A stretch of 64,000 nucleotides of DNA, taken from assembly GCA_902801155.1 (NCBI GenBank), contig CADCHG010000019.1:3443-67442 (forward strand), read 5' to 3'. The position numbers and the translations under genes are program-made. Shown here piece after piece: positions 28,705 through 37,372 of the stretch (positions are counted from its first letter, which is position 1; every line of letters starts with the position of its first letter). Below the pieces are notes generated by a model, which saw only the letters and a program-made list of their open reading frames with translations, was not told the origin of the DNA and ran no database searches. This DNA is from an uncultured Prevotellaceae bacterium (GTDB taxonomy: Bacteria; Bacteroidota; Bacteroidia; Bacteroidales; Bacteroidaceae).

Positions 28705-30039
28705 ATGAAATCAAAAATATCTTTTTTCGCACTGTCTTTTGTTACGGTGTGTATGATGTCTTCGTGTCTTGGTGATAAAGATGACACGGAGATTGTTACG
28801 TATGATGATGCAGCTATTACTGGATTGACTCTCGGAACTCTAAAATGCCATACGAAAACGAGTTCTGGAAAAGATACAATAGTAACCTTAACAGGAAGTA
28901 GTTATGTTTTACATATTGATCAGTATGCTGGGACTATAACCAATGCTCCTGATTCATTGCCTATTGGTACAAACTTGAAGAAAATAGTGTTTGAATCAGT
29001 AAGTGCTCTTAATAATAGTAGTAATAATGTGTTTTGGAAGAGTCTTACAAGTGATTCAAAAATATTTTTTAGTAAGACAGATTCTCTTGATTTTTCTCAG
29101 CCAAGAGAATTATATGTATCTTCTTCTTCTGGACAATTTTCAAAAAAATATAAAGTCGATATTGTAGCTCATAAGGAGTATGCTGACTCAATGACGTGGA
29201 GTAAACTTTATATTGATAACGATATAAAGAACTATACCAGCGTAAAAGCAGGAATATGTAAAAATAATCTTGTAGTACTTGGTAAGACTGCCAGTGGTAC
29301 TGAGCTTAGGACTCTTGTTGACGGCAGTTTGAAAAAGACAAGGTCTTTCAGCGCAAATGCTACAATGGCAACTGACGGTAATACTATTTATGTTACTGAC
29401 GGTGGTGTAATATATTCTTCATCAGATGCAAAAAACTGGAATACAGTATCAGCAGACGTGAAGTCAGTTTTAGGTGTATGTGGCAAGGAGATGTTTGCTA
29501 TTTCGAATGCCAATAAGCTGATGATGTCTCTTAATAACGGCGTTTCATGGAAAAATGACGATATTGACGATGATGCAAGGTATATTCCTTCTTCAGACAT
29601 TAACTTCGTATCTTCTGTAACGGAGAGCAATGCTGATGTAAAGCGTGCATTCGTGATAGGCAATTCTTCTGCTAATAGTAAAAAAGCAGAGGTTTGGAGC
29701 AAGATTGTAGAGGATAATACAGAGAAAGACCTGTCTTGGATGTATCAGAAATTCAACGAAAGTAATAATTATTATCTTCCAAGACTTAGAAACCTCAGCG
29801 TTGCAGCATACGATGGCAATTTGTTTGCCATTGGTGGTGAATGCAATAAGCTGTACTATTCAGAAGATTGTGGAATATGCTGGAAGGAAAATAATATTTT
29901 TAAACTTCCAAAAGAATTTACTGCAACTACTGCATCAATAGCAGTAGATGATGACTACTTTATCTGGATTGTATGTACAGGTAGCGGTCAGGTATGGAAA
30001 GGTCGTCTCAACAAAATGGGTTGGGATAATAAAAAATAA
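28705..30039 (+). CDS. DUF6242-type lipoprotein with a beta-propeller-like fold
   Basis: A 444-residue lipoprotein: the signal peptide ends in the lipobox MMSSC with Cys 21. An Ig-like N-terminal domain follows (about 35-155), then repeated segments typical of BNR/Kelch-type propellers (DGNTIYVTDGGVIYSSSDAKNW, NKLMMSLNNGVSWKND, NKLYYSEDCGICWKEN). The family is found in Bacteroidales next to DUF6089, uppS and bamA, as here; its function is not known to me, but the context suggests the cell envelope. Sixteen bases separate it from the next gene. Confidence 0.8.
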   Translation: MKSKISFFALSFVTVCMMSSCLGDKDDTEIVTYDDAAITGLTLGTLKCHTKTSSGKDTIVTLTGSSYVLHIDQYAGTITNAPDSLPIGTNLKKIVFESVSALNNSSNNVFWKSLTSDSKIFFSKTDSLDFSQPRELYVSSSSGQFSKKYKVDIVAHKEYADSMTWSKLYIDNDIKNYTSVKAGICKNNLVVLGKTASGTELRTLVDGSLKKTRSFSANATMATDGNTIYVTDGGVIYSSSDAKNWNTVSADVKSVLGVCGKEMFAISNANKLMMSLNNGVSWKNDDIDDDARYIPSSDINFVSSVTESNADVKRAFVIGNSSANSKKAEVWSKIVEDNTEKDLSWMYQKFNESNNYYLPRLRNLSVAAYDGNLFAIGGECNKLYYSEDCGICWKENNIFKLPKEFTATTASIAVDDDYFIWIVCTGSGQVWKGRLNKMGWDNKK

Positions 30040-30054
30040 CGGTCTGTAAGAATA

Positions 30055-30849
30055 ATGAAACTTAGGTCACTTATAACAACAACGATATTGTTTTCCTGCT
30101 CTGGAATTATGGCGCAGGACGACCCAGAATATCGTATGGAGTTTGGAGCTGGCTTAGGACTTACAACATACGAAGGAGATTTCAATGGAGCTATTCTATC
30201 GGGAAAAAATACATCACCGTCAGGCTCTATAATGCTCAGAAGGGTGATGAATCCACGTTCGGCACTTCGTTTCGCACTCGGATTAGGCTCAATAAAAGGT
30301 TCTTCGAAGAATATCTCGACTTATTATCCTGATTTCAACACGGAGAAATATGCTGAATCGGCAAGAGAGCCATACGAGTTTAAGAACACCCTCGTTGATT
30401 TTAATGCGCTCTATGAGTATAATTTCTTTCCATATGGAACAGGAAGAGACTATCGTGGAGCAAAGAGACTTACACCATTCATTGGAGTAGGACTTGGTTT
30501 TACATACGTGAACTGCAAGAATGGCACGATAGACATGTCGGCTGTACCTGCTAGAATAGTGAAGAGTTCATCAGACCTTTTCGGCTCACCTGAAATGACA
30601 GGAAGTAGTGGTATGTTTACTGCTAATTTGCCAATAGCATTCGGTGTGAAATACAAGGTTGCAGATAGGGTTAATCTTGGTTTGGAATGGATGATGCATT
30701 TCACGCTTTCAGATAAGCTCGACGGTGTTAAGGATCCGTATCATATTTCAAGTACGGGAATATTCAAGAACACGGATTGCTACAGCAATTTACAGATATC
30801 CCTCACATATAGTTTCTGGGAGAAATGTAGGACGTGCTTTAAGGATTAA
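30055..30849 (+). CDS. DUF6089 family outer-membrane beta-barrel protein
   Basis: A 264-residue exported protein. Signal peptide 1-21 (ending GIMAQ), then alternating strands of a small outer-membrane barrel (YRMEFGAGLGLTTYEGDFNG, LTPFIGVGLGFTYVNC, LNISLTYSF-like end). The DUF6089 family regularly sits directly upstream of uppS and bamA in Bacteroidales, which points to envelope biogenesis; the exact role is unknown. Its stop codon lies at the very edge of a GC-rich junction element. Confidence 0.85.
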   Translation: MKLRSLITTTILFSCSGIMAQDDPEYRMEFGAGLGLTTYEGDFNGAILSGKNTSPSGSIMLRRVMNPRSALRFALGLGSIKGSSKNISTYYPDFNTEKYAESAREPYEFKNTLVDFNALYEYNFFPYGTGRDYRGAKRLTPFIGVGLGFTYVNCKNGTIDMSAVPARIVKSSSDLFGSPEMTGSSGMFTANLPIAFGVKYKVADRVNLGLEWMMHFTLSDKLDGVKDPYHISSTGIFKNTDCYSNLQISLTYSFWEKCRTCFKD

Positions 30850-30967
30850 CCCCCCAGCCCCCCAAGGGGGAGTTCTTATATAGTAAATGAAAGATCAGAA
30901 ATAATAAATATGCCCCATAAGGATAATTACTATCCAAAAAATTCCCCCTTGGGGGGATATGGGGGTC
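30847..30967. repeat. GC-rich junction element, DUF6089-uppS
   Basis: Subtype C. Left end CCCCCCAGCCCCCCAAGGGG (30850-30869) and right end CCCCCTTGGGGGGATATGGG (about 30943-30962) are inverted. It begins with the stop codon of the upstream gene and includes an ATG (30959) in frame with uppS. Confidence 0.7.
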
Positions 30968-30982
30968 TTAATATATAATTAT

Positions 30983-31711
30983 ATGTTAGATAAGACAAGA
31001 ATTCCGCAACATATAGCCATCACTATGGATGGTAACGGACGCTGGGCTACGGAAAAGGGTAAGCCTCGAGCATACGGTCATCAGGCAGGTGTAGATACTG
31101 TTCGCAGAATCACATCTGAATGTACTCGACTTGGTGTGAAGTATCTTACTCTTTATACCTTCTCTACAGAAAACTGGAACCGTCCGGCTGATGAGGTAGC
31201 CGCACTCATGGGACTTGTCCTCACGAGTCTTGAGGATGAGATTTTCATGAAGAACAACGTGCGTTTCCGTGTAATAGGTGATTTGAGTCGTATTCCTGAC
31301 GAGGTAAGAAAAAAGCTTGCTGAGACAGAGGAACATACGGCAAAGAATGATGCTATGACTATGGTTGTGGCTCTCAGCTATTCTTCACGTTGGGAGATAA
31401 CAAAGGCTATGGCTGATGTTGCACAAGAGGTGAAGGATGGAAAGCTCAATGTTAAGGATATAACAGAGCAGACCGTTACCGAGCATTTGGCAACAAACTT
31501 CATGCCTGATCCTGAGCTTCTTATTCGTACTGGAGGCGAGTTGAGAATAAGTAATTATCTGCTTTGGCAGATAGCATATTCAGAATTGTATTTCTGTGAT
31601 ACATATTGGCCAGACTTTATGGAAGAGGATCTTCATAAGGCTATTGAGGACTATCAGTCACGCCAGAGAAGATTTGGTAAGACAGAGGCACAGGTTGAAG
31701 AAAAAAATTGA
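30983..31711 (+). CDS. uppS: Undecaprenyl diphosphate synthase
   Basis: Cis-prenyltransferase that makes the C55 lipid carrier of peptidoglycan and O-antigen synthesis. Catalytic Asp is D16 in [17 protein letters not shown] and the C-terminal [23 protein letters not shown] also match the family. I start at [13 protein letters not shown]; an in-frame ATG at 30959 would add eight residues coded by the GC-rich element. Length 242 is normal. It is followed closely by bamA. Confidence 0.95.
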   Translation: MLDKTRIPQHIAITMDGNGRWATEKGKPRAYGHQAGVDTVRRITSECTRLGVKYLTLYTFSTENWNRPADEVAALMGLVLTSLEDEIFMKNNVRFRVIGDLSRIPDEVRKKLAETEEHTAKNDAMTMVVALSYSSRWEITKAMADVAQEVKDGKLNVKDITEQTVTEHLATNFMPDPELLIRTGGELRISNYLLWQIAYSELYFCDTYWPDFMEEDLHKAIEDYQSRQRRFGKTEAQVEEKN

Positions 31712-31746
31712 AAATAGATAATTGAAAATTGATAATTAAAGATAAA

Positions 31747-34428
31747 ATGCGTGAACTATTCAAGCGGAGATTTCTATTAGTTGTCTTCACTTTTAATTTC
31801 TCATTTTTAACATGTTTCGCACAGGATAAGATTGTTAATCCTGATATAAATTATGCGGGACAGGCACGCGAGTGTACTATCAAGGGTATTGCCGTGAGCG
31901 GTGTAGATGACTATGAGGATTATATGCTTACAAGCATCTCTGGTCTGTCAATAGACCAGAAAATAGCCGTTCCTGGTAATGAGATTACAGAGGCTGTGAA
32001 GCGTTATTGGCGTCATGGACTCTTTTCAGAGGTAAAGATAGCCGCTGACTCTATTGTTGGTGATGACATATACCTGCACATCTATCTCAGGACTCTTCCT
32101 CGTGTTTCTTCTATCAACTACATTGGTTTGAAAAAGACAGAGAAAACCGATATGGAGGAAAAACTTGGTCTGTTGAAAGGTTCACAGATTACTCCTAACA
32201 TGATAGACCGTGCAAAGATTCTTGCAAAGAGGTATTTTGATGACAAGGGTTTCAAGAATGCTGATATTTTTATCCGTCAGCGTGATGATGTTAGTCAGAA
32301 GAATTATGTCATCCTCGATGTTGAAGTTGACAAGAAGGAGAAGACGAAAGTTCACAGTATTACTATTGATGGTAATCAATATCTCACTGACAAGAAAATC
32401 AAGGGCGGTATTTTCTCTAAGGGAGCATTGAAGAAAATCAATGAGGCTGGTAAGTTCTACTCTTTGTTCAAGTCAAAGAAATTCACTCCTGAGCGATTCA
32501 CTGAGGCTAAGAATGGTCTTATAGAGAAGTATAACGAACTTGGTTTTCGTGATGCTACTATCCTCAAGGATAGCGTTAGTACATACGATGACCGTCATGT
32601 AAATGTATATCTTAAGGTAGAGGAAGGTCAGAAATACTATATTCGTAATATTACATGGGTAGGTAATACTGTTTATCCGTCTGATTATCTTGGTAGAATA
32701 CTTGGTATGCAGAAGGGTGATGTATATAATCAGAAACTGCTCAGTAAGCGTCTTTCAGAGGATGAGGATGCTGTTGGTAATGAGTATTGGAACAATGGTT
32801 ATCTCTTCTATCGTCTTGAACCTACGGAAATAAATATCGTTGGTGACAGTATTGATCTTGAGATGCGTATTATAGAAGGTCCACAGGCTCATATATCACA
32901 TGTGCGTATTAATGGTAACAACCGTTTGTATGAGAATGTTGTGCGCCGTGAGCTTCGTACTAAGCCAGGTGACCTTTTCTCTAAGGAAGCACTTCAGCGT
33001 TCTGCACGTGAGCTTGCATCAATGGGTCACTTTGATCCGGAAAAGGTAAATCCAGACATAAAGCCTGATGGTGAAAATGGTACTGTGGATATCAACTGGG
33101 ATCTTGAACAGAAGTCAAACGACCAGATAGAGTTCTCTCTTGGTTGGGGTCAGACAGGTGTAATTGGTAAGATTGGTTTGAAGCTTAACAACTTCTCTAT
33201 GGCTAATCTCTTCAATAAGAACAGAGAGCATAGAGGTCTCATGCCTATTGGTGATGGTGAGACGCTTTCTATAGGTGCACAGACCAATGGTACATACTAT
33301 CAGTCGTATAACGCAGGATATTCTACTGGTTGGCTTGGTGGTAAACGTCCACTTCAGTTCTCTGTAAACGCTTTCTATTCAAAGCAGACAAGCGTGAACT
33401 CCTCTTACTATAGTGATAATATAATGAGTAGCTGGTATTATGGTGAGAATAGTAATCTAATTAATAGATCTTTAGATTCTGATAAGTATATGAAGCTATT
33501 CGGAGCAAGTGCTGGTATCGGTAAGCGTCTTCGTTGGCCTGATGACTATTTCATGTTATCAATGTCGCTTTCATATACACGATATATGTTGAGTAAATTT
33601 GACTATTTCCTTGTGGAAACAGGTAACTGTAATAACCTAAGTTTGGGTGTTGATTTGTCACGTGTTTCAACAGATAACCAACTCTTCCCACGTCGTGGTT
33701 CTGAGTTTAATCTTTCAGTATCATTAACTCCACCTTGGTCAGCATTTAACAATAAGGATTATAAGAACCTTGCTTTAGATAGGGAATCAAAAAACTATCA
33801 TCAAGAACAGCAAGAGAAATATCGCTGGATAGAGTATCATAAGTGGAAATTCAAGAGCAAGACTTATACAGCTCTTACAAGTGGTGCAAAGTGTTTCGTT
33901 CTCATGACACGTATCGAGTTGGGTATTCTTGGTTCATACAACAAGGATCTTCTGTCCCCATTCGAAACATTCTATATGGGTGGTGATGGTATGTCAGGCT
34001 ATTCTACCGGTTATGGTTCAGAAACTATCGGTCTTCGTGGTTATGATAATGGTTCTCTGTCAATGTCATCAAATTACGAAAGAATATCGAAGGATGGTTC
34101 AGCAGGGTATAACTCATCAGTTAGATCGGTATATAGCTCGTACGCTTACGACCGTTTCTCACTTGAACTCCGCTATCCGTTCATGCTTGGTAACACTACT
34201 ATCTATGGTCTTACATTTGCAGAGGCAGGTAATGCATGGAGCGATGTCAAGTATTTCAATCCATTCAGTATGAAGAAAAGTGCTGGTGTAGGTGTACGTA
34301 TCTATCTGCCAATGGTTGGTCTGATGGGTATAGACTGGGCATACGGATTTGACAAAGTATATACTAATCAAAATATTCAACAGAGGGGTGGAAGTCAGTT
34401 CCACTTCATCCTTGGTCAAGAGTTCTAA
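31747..34428 (+). CDS. bamA: Outer-membrane protein assembly factor BamA
   Basis: Core of the machine that inserts beta-barrel proteins into the outer membrane. Signal peptide 1-26 (ending TCFAQ), five POTRA-type repeats (about 40-440, with motifs such as LPRVSSINYIGLKKTEKTDM and VRINGNNRLYENVVRRELRTKPGDLF), then the 16-strand barrel with the Omp85 signature region near GLRGYDNGSLS and a final strand ending HFILGQEF with terminal Phe. I use ATG 31747; a TTG at 31729 would add six residues. It lies between uppS and Skp-like chaperone genes that deliver its clients. Confidence 0.94.
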   Translation: MRELFKRRFLLVVFTFNFSFLTCFAQDKIVNPDINYAGQARECTIKGIAVSGVDDYEDYMLTSISGLSIDQKIAVPGNEITEAVKRYWRHGLFSEVKIAADSIVGDDIYLHIYLRTLPRVSSINYIGLKKTEKTDMEEKLGLLKGSQITPNMIDRAKILAKRYFDDKGFKNADIFIRQRDDVSQKNYVILDVEVDKKEKTKVHSITIDGNQYLTDKKIKGGIFSKGALKKINEAGKFYSLFKSKKFTPERFTEAKNGLIEKYNELGFRDATILKDSVSTYDDRHVNVYLKVEEGQKYYIRNITWVGNTVYPSDYLGRILGMQKGDVYNQKLLSKRLSEDEDAVGNEYWNNGYLFYRLEPTEINIVGDSIDLEMRIIEGPQAHISHVRINGNNRLYENVVRRELRTKPGDLFSKEALQRSARELASMGHFDPEKVNPDIKPDGENGTVDINWDLEQKSNDQIEFSLGWGQTGVIGKIGLKLNNFSMANLFNKNREHRGLMPIGDGETLSIGAQTNGTYYQSYNAGYSTGWLGGKRPLQFSVNAFYSKQTSVNSSYYSDNIMSSWYYGENSNLINRSLDSDKYMKLFGASAGIGKRLRWPDDYFMLSMSLSYTRYMLSKFDYFLVETGNCNNLSLGVDLSRVSTDNQLFPRRGSEFNLSVSLTPPWSAFNNKDYKNLALDRESKNYHQEQQEKYRWIEYHKWKFKSKTYTALTSGAKCFVLMTRIELGILGSYNKDLLSPFETFYMGGDGMSGYSTGYGSETIGLRGYDNGSLSMSSNYERISKDGSAGYNSSVRSVYSSYAYDRFSLELRYPFMLGNTTIYGLTFAEAGNAWSDVKYFNPFSMKKSAGVGVRIYLPMVGLMGIDWAYGFDKVYTNQNIQQRGGSQFHFILGQEF

Positions 34429-34441
34429 ACTAAACATAGGG

Positions 34442-34475
34442 AATTTCTCTATATCTTATAGGGAAATTTCTTTTG
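34442..34475 (+). terminator. Hairpin after bamA
   Basis: AATTTCTCTATA...TATAGGGAAATT (one G-U pair), followed by TCTTTTGTTT. Moderate terminator. Confidence 0.55.
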
Positions 34476-34494
34476 TTTAAAAACAAAAACTGAA

Positions 34495-34502
34495 TAATTT
34501 TG
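34495..34502 (+). promoter_or_regulatory. -7 box of the first Skp-like gene
   Basis: TAATTTTG followed by CAATCGG, about 40 bases before the ATG. Confidence 0.6.
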
Positions 34503-34541
34503 CAATCGGTAATATTGCCAGTTATCTAAAAAACAACAATT

Positions 34542-35075
34542 ATGAAATCAAGAGTTCTAATAATAACATTGCTTTTAGGAATACTTTCATTTGGTGTAAG
34601 TAACTCATGTAAAGCCCAGAAATTTGCTCTTCTTGATATGGAATATATCCTTAAGAATATTCCAGCATACGAGCGTGCTAACGAACAGTTGAACCAGGTT
34701 TCAAAGAAATGGCAGGCAGAGGTTGAGGCTCTCAATCTTGAAGCATCCACAATGTATAAGAATTACCAGAACGAAGTAGTATTCCTTTCTCAGGAACAGA
34801 AGAAGGCAAAGCAGGAGGCTATAATGCAAAAAGAAAAGGAAGCCTCTGAGCTCAAGAAAAAGTATTTTGGTCCTGAGGGTGAGCTCTTCAAGAAGCGTGA
34901 ATCCCTGATGTCACCAATTCAGGAGGAGATATATAATGCTGTAAAGAGTATATCAGAATTGAGAGGATATTCAATGGTAATAGACCGTGCTTCAGACAAT
35001 GGTATGATATATGCTTCACCAAAGATTGATATCAGTAGAGAAGTGCTTGAAAAACTTGGATATAACGTTCAATAG
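34542..35075 (+). CDS. OmpH/Skp-family periplasmic chaperone (first of three)
   Basis: A 177-residue exported protein. Signal peptide about 1-27 (ending CKAQ), the start KFALLDMEYILKNIPAYERANEQL typical of OmpH/Skp, a long coiled-coil (about 50-125, LNLEASTMYKNYQNEVVFLSQEQKKAKQEAIMQKEKEASELKKKY), and the closing YSMVIDRASDNGMIYASPKIDIS strand. Skp holds unfolded outer-membrane proteins on their way to BamA, which lies upstream. Own promoter at 34495. Confidence 0.9.
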   Translation: MKSRVLIITLLLGILSFGVSNSCKAQKFALLDMEYILKNIPAYERANEQLNQVSKKWQAEVEALNLEASTMYKNYQNEVVFLSQEQKKAKQEAIMQKEKEASELKKKYFGPEGELFKKRESLMSPIQEEIYNAVKSISELRGYSMVIDRASDNGMIYASPKIDISREVLEKLGYNVQ

Positions 35076-35150
35076 TGCGTTGGATTATTAATAATTCACA
35101 ATATTTTGCTGATAATGGCGAATAAATTTTGATGTTTCGCGCTTTTATAC

Positions 35151-35158
35151 TAACTTTG
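35151..35158 (+). promoter_or_regulatory. -7 box of the second Skp-like gene
   Basis: TAACTTTG followed by TAGCCGG, about 100 bases before the ATG at 35261. The leader contains TTTTTCCGGAAAG and TCCGGAG pieces that could pair. Confidence 0.55.
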
Positions 35159-35260
35159 TAGCCGGTTTTGTAAAGTAAAACCATATTTTTCCGGAAAGTC
35201 CTGATTATCCGGAGATAATAATAACGAATAAAAATAACAATAATAAAACGACAAAGAAAA

Positions 35261-35755
35261 ATGAAAAAACTTATCATTATGATGATGCTCTTTGCTCCAA
35301 TGGCTGTGATGGCACAGAAGTTTGGACATGTTGATTCACAGAGCATCATGACTACTCTCCCTGAGATTGCAAAGATCAATGGTGAGCTTCAGGCTACTGC
35401 CCAGCAGTTTGAGAACGAACTCAAGTCTATGAATGACGAGCTTCAGCGCAAGGCAGATGAATACGAGAAGGCAAAAGCTACAATGAACGCTACAACTCAG
35501 AAGGAAACAGAAGCTTCTCTTATGGAAATGAATGAAAAGATTCGGCAGACATACGCTCAGAATCAGCAGGAACTCCAGAAGCAGCAGCAGGAAAAGATGG
35601 CTCCTGTATATCAGAAGGTACAGACAGCTATCCAGAACGTAGGTAAGGCTGGTCAATATACTTACATCTTCGATCAGAGTGCTGCCCTTTATGTTGGTGC
35701 AGGCTCAAAGGATGTTACAGCTGAGGTAAAGGCTGAACTTAACAAGCTTAAGTAA
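35261..35755 (+). CDS. OmpH/Skp-family periplasmic chaperone (second of three)
   Basis: 164 residues: signal peptide 1-19 (ending AVMAQ), FGHVDSQSIMTTLPEIAKINGELQ, and a long Gln/Glu/Lys coiled coil (about 45-120), closing in YTYIFDQSAALYVGAGSKDVT. It is the most typical Skp of the three. Single gene between its own promoter and a strong terminator (35773-35816), so probably expressed at a high, separate level. Confidence 0.92.
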   Translation: MKKLIIMMMLFAPMAVMAQKFGHVDSQSIMTTLPEIAKINGELQATAQQFENELKSMNDELQRKADEYEKAKATMNATTQKETEASLMEMNEKIRQTYAQNQQELQKQQQEKMAPVYQKVQTAIQNVGKAGQYTYIFDQSAALYVGAGSKDVTAEVKAELNKLK

Positions 35756-35772
35756 ACGACATACGACATACA

Positions 35773-35816
35773 GGGCAGGTCACTTCAGCCGAAAGACTGA
35801 AGACCTGCCCTTTTTT
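35773..35816 (+). terminator. Strong terminator after the second Skp-like gene
   Basis: GGGCAGGTCACTTCAG...CTGAAGACCTGCCC stem followed by six T. Confidence 0.9.
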
Positions 35817-35854
35817 GTTTTTGTTTAGAGATTAGTGTTTAGAGTTTAGTGATC

Positions 35855-36358
35855 ATGAAAAAATATCTACTCCTTTTATTTATATTATTCGTAATGCTTC
35901 CTATCAGCGCACAGCAGATGAGAATAGGGTATTTCAGTTATGATGCTGTGCTCAAGGCTACACCTGACTATGTAAGTGCTCAGGCAAGCATAGAGAACTT
36001 GAGAAAGCAATATGATTCTGAGATACAGTTTGCAGAGAAGGACTTCAATGAAAAATATGAGAACTTCATTGAGAATATTAATGGTATGGCATCCGCTATC
36101 CGTGAGAAGCGTCAGAGTGAACTGCAGAGTATATTAGAGCGTAACATAGCTTTCAAGCAGGAATCAGAGAGACTTCTTGCAAAGGCAGAGGAAGAGGCAT
36201 TGGCTCCACTTCGTAATAAACTTGATAATGCTATCAAAGCTTTAGGCAGTGAGAATAATTTTATTGTTATCCTCAATACCGATAATAATGCTGTTCCATA
36301 TATAAATCCTATGATAGGAGAGGATGTGACAGATTTACTAATCGATAGAATTAGATGA
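35855..36358 (+). CDS. OmpH/Skp-family periplasmic chaperone (third of three)
   Basis: 167 residues from ATG 35855 (a GTG at 35849 is also in frame). Signal peptide about 1-19 (ending ISAQQ), MRIGYFSYDAVLKATPDYVSAQASIENL, a coiled-coil middle rich in Glu, and the end NFIVILNTDNNAVPYINPMIGEDVTDLLIDRIR. It diverges more from the other two. Its stop overlaps the murI start (ATGATAA), so it is translationally coupled with murI. Confidence 0.85.
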   Translation: MKKYLLLLFILFVMLPISAQQMRIGYFSYDAVLKATPDYVSAQASIENLRKQYDSEIQFAEKDFNEKYENFIENINGMASAIREKRQSELQSILERNIAFKQESERLLAKAEEEALAPLRNKLDNAIKALGSENNFIVILNTDNNAVPYINPMIGEDVTDLLIDRIR

Positions 36359-37191
36359 TAAAAGGAGATAAAACCCCTGGACCTATAGGAGTATTTGATT
36401 CCGGTTATGGTGGACTGACCATACTGCAGCAGTTGCGTAAACGACTACCGCAGTATGATTTTCTGTATTTAGGGGATAATGCCAGAGCACCTTATGGACC
36501 GCGCTCATTCGATGTAGTGTATCAGTTCACAAGAGAAGCCGTACTGAAACTCTTCGACATGGGATGTAAACTCGTAATCCTTGGTTGTAATACAGCTTCT
36601 GCAAAAGCACTTCGTACTATTCAACAAAATGATATTCCTTTTGTTGATCCTGAAAGGCGTGTGCTCGGTGTAATACGCCCTACAGTAGAGGTTATAGGCA
36701 ATATAACCAAGACTCGTCACGTTGGCCTTGTAGCCACCGAAGGAACTGTTCGTAGTGAGAGCTATACACTCGAAATAAAGAAGTTCTTTCCAGATATCAA
36801 AGTAACAGGGCAGGCTTGTCCTCTATGGGCTGCTATTGTTGAGGCTGGAGAGGCAGATACAGAAGGTGCGGAATACTTTGTAAGGAAGAGAATAAATCAG
36901 CTCCTTGAAAAAGACAGCGAGATTGACACCATATTATTAGGCTGTACCCACTATCCTCTGCTTTTGAACGCATTGCGGAAATCAGTACCGGAAGGAATAA
37001 AAATAGTTTCACAGGGAGAATATGTGGCAGCAAGTCTTGAAGACTATCTGAACCGTCATAAGGAGATTGATGAAAGATGTTCTAAGAACGGAGAAATATC
37101 ATATTATACAACAGAAAATCCTGAGAGATTCAAGGAATGTGCGGCTATGTTCCTCCACGAAGACGTAAAAGTGGAAAGAGTAGAACTTTAG
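36355..37191 (+). CDS. murI: Glutamate racemase
   Basis: Interconverts L- and D-glutamate for peptidoglycan. Motifs: GVFDSGYGG (D15, S16), the first catalytic Cys in GCNTASA (C78) and the second in GCTHYPLL (C197). Length 278 is usual. Starts by overlapping the third Skp-like gene by four bases. No terminator is obvious before the korA promoter. Confidence 0.95.
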   Translation: MIKGDKTPGPIGVFDSGYGGLTILQQLRKRLPQYDFLYLGDNARAPYGPRSFDVVYQFTREAVLKLFDMGCKLVILGCNTASAKALRTIQQNDIPFVDPERRVLGVIRPTVEVIGNITKTRHVGLVATEGTVRSESYTLEIKKFFPDIKVTGQACPLWAAIVEAGEADTEGAEYFVRKRINQLLEKDSEIDTILLGCTHYPLLLNALRKSVPEGIKIVSQGEYVAASLEDYLNRHKEIDERCSKNGEISYYTTENPERFKECAAMFLHEDVKVERVEL

Positions 37192-37296
37192 CATTACTTA
37201 AGGCTAAAATATAATATAATCGTGCAGAATACAGCAATTTACTAACAAAAAGTAAAGATTTGTGAATAAAAATTTGTTTTTGTCAATAAAAATATG

Positions 37297-37304
37297 TACT
37301 TTTG
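37297..37304 (+). promoter_or_regulatory. -7 box of korAB
   Basis: TACTTTTG followed by CAACAG, with TTTG-rich sequence about 20 bases further upstream fitting a -33 element. Leader about 60 bases. Confidence 0.65.
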
Positions 37305-37372
37305 CAACAGATTGTAATAAACGACAGGAAAAAAGAAGAAAATTATAACTCATAAATATAACAAAAGCATTT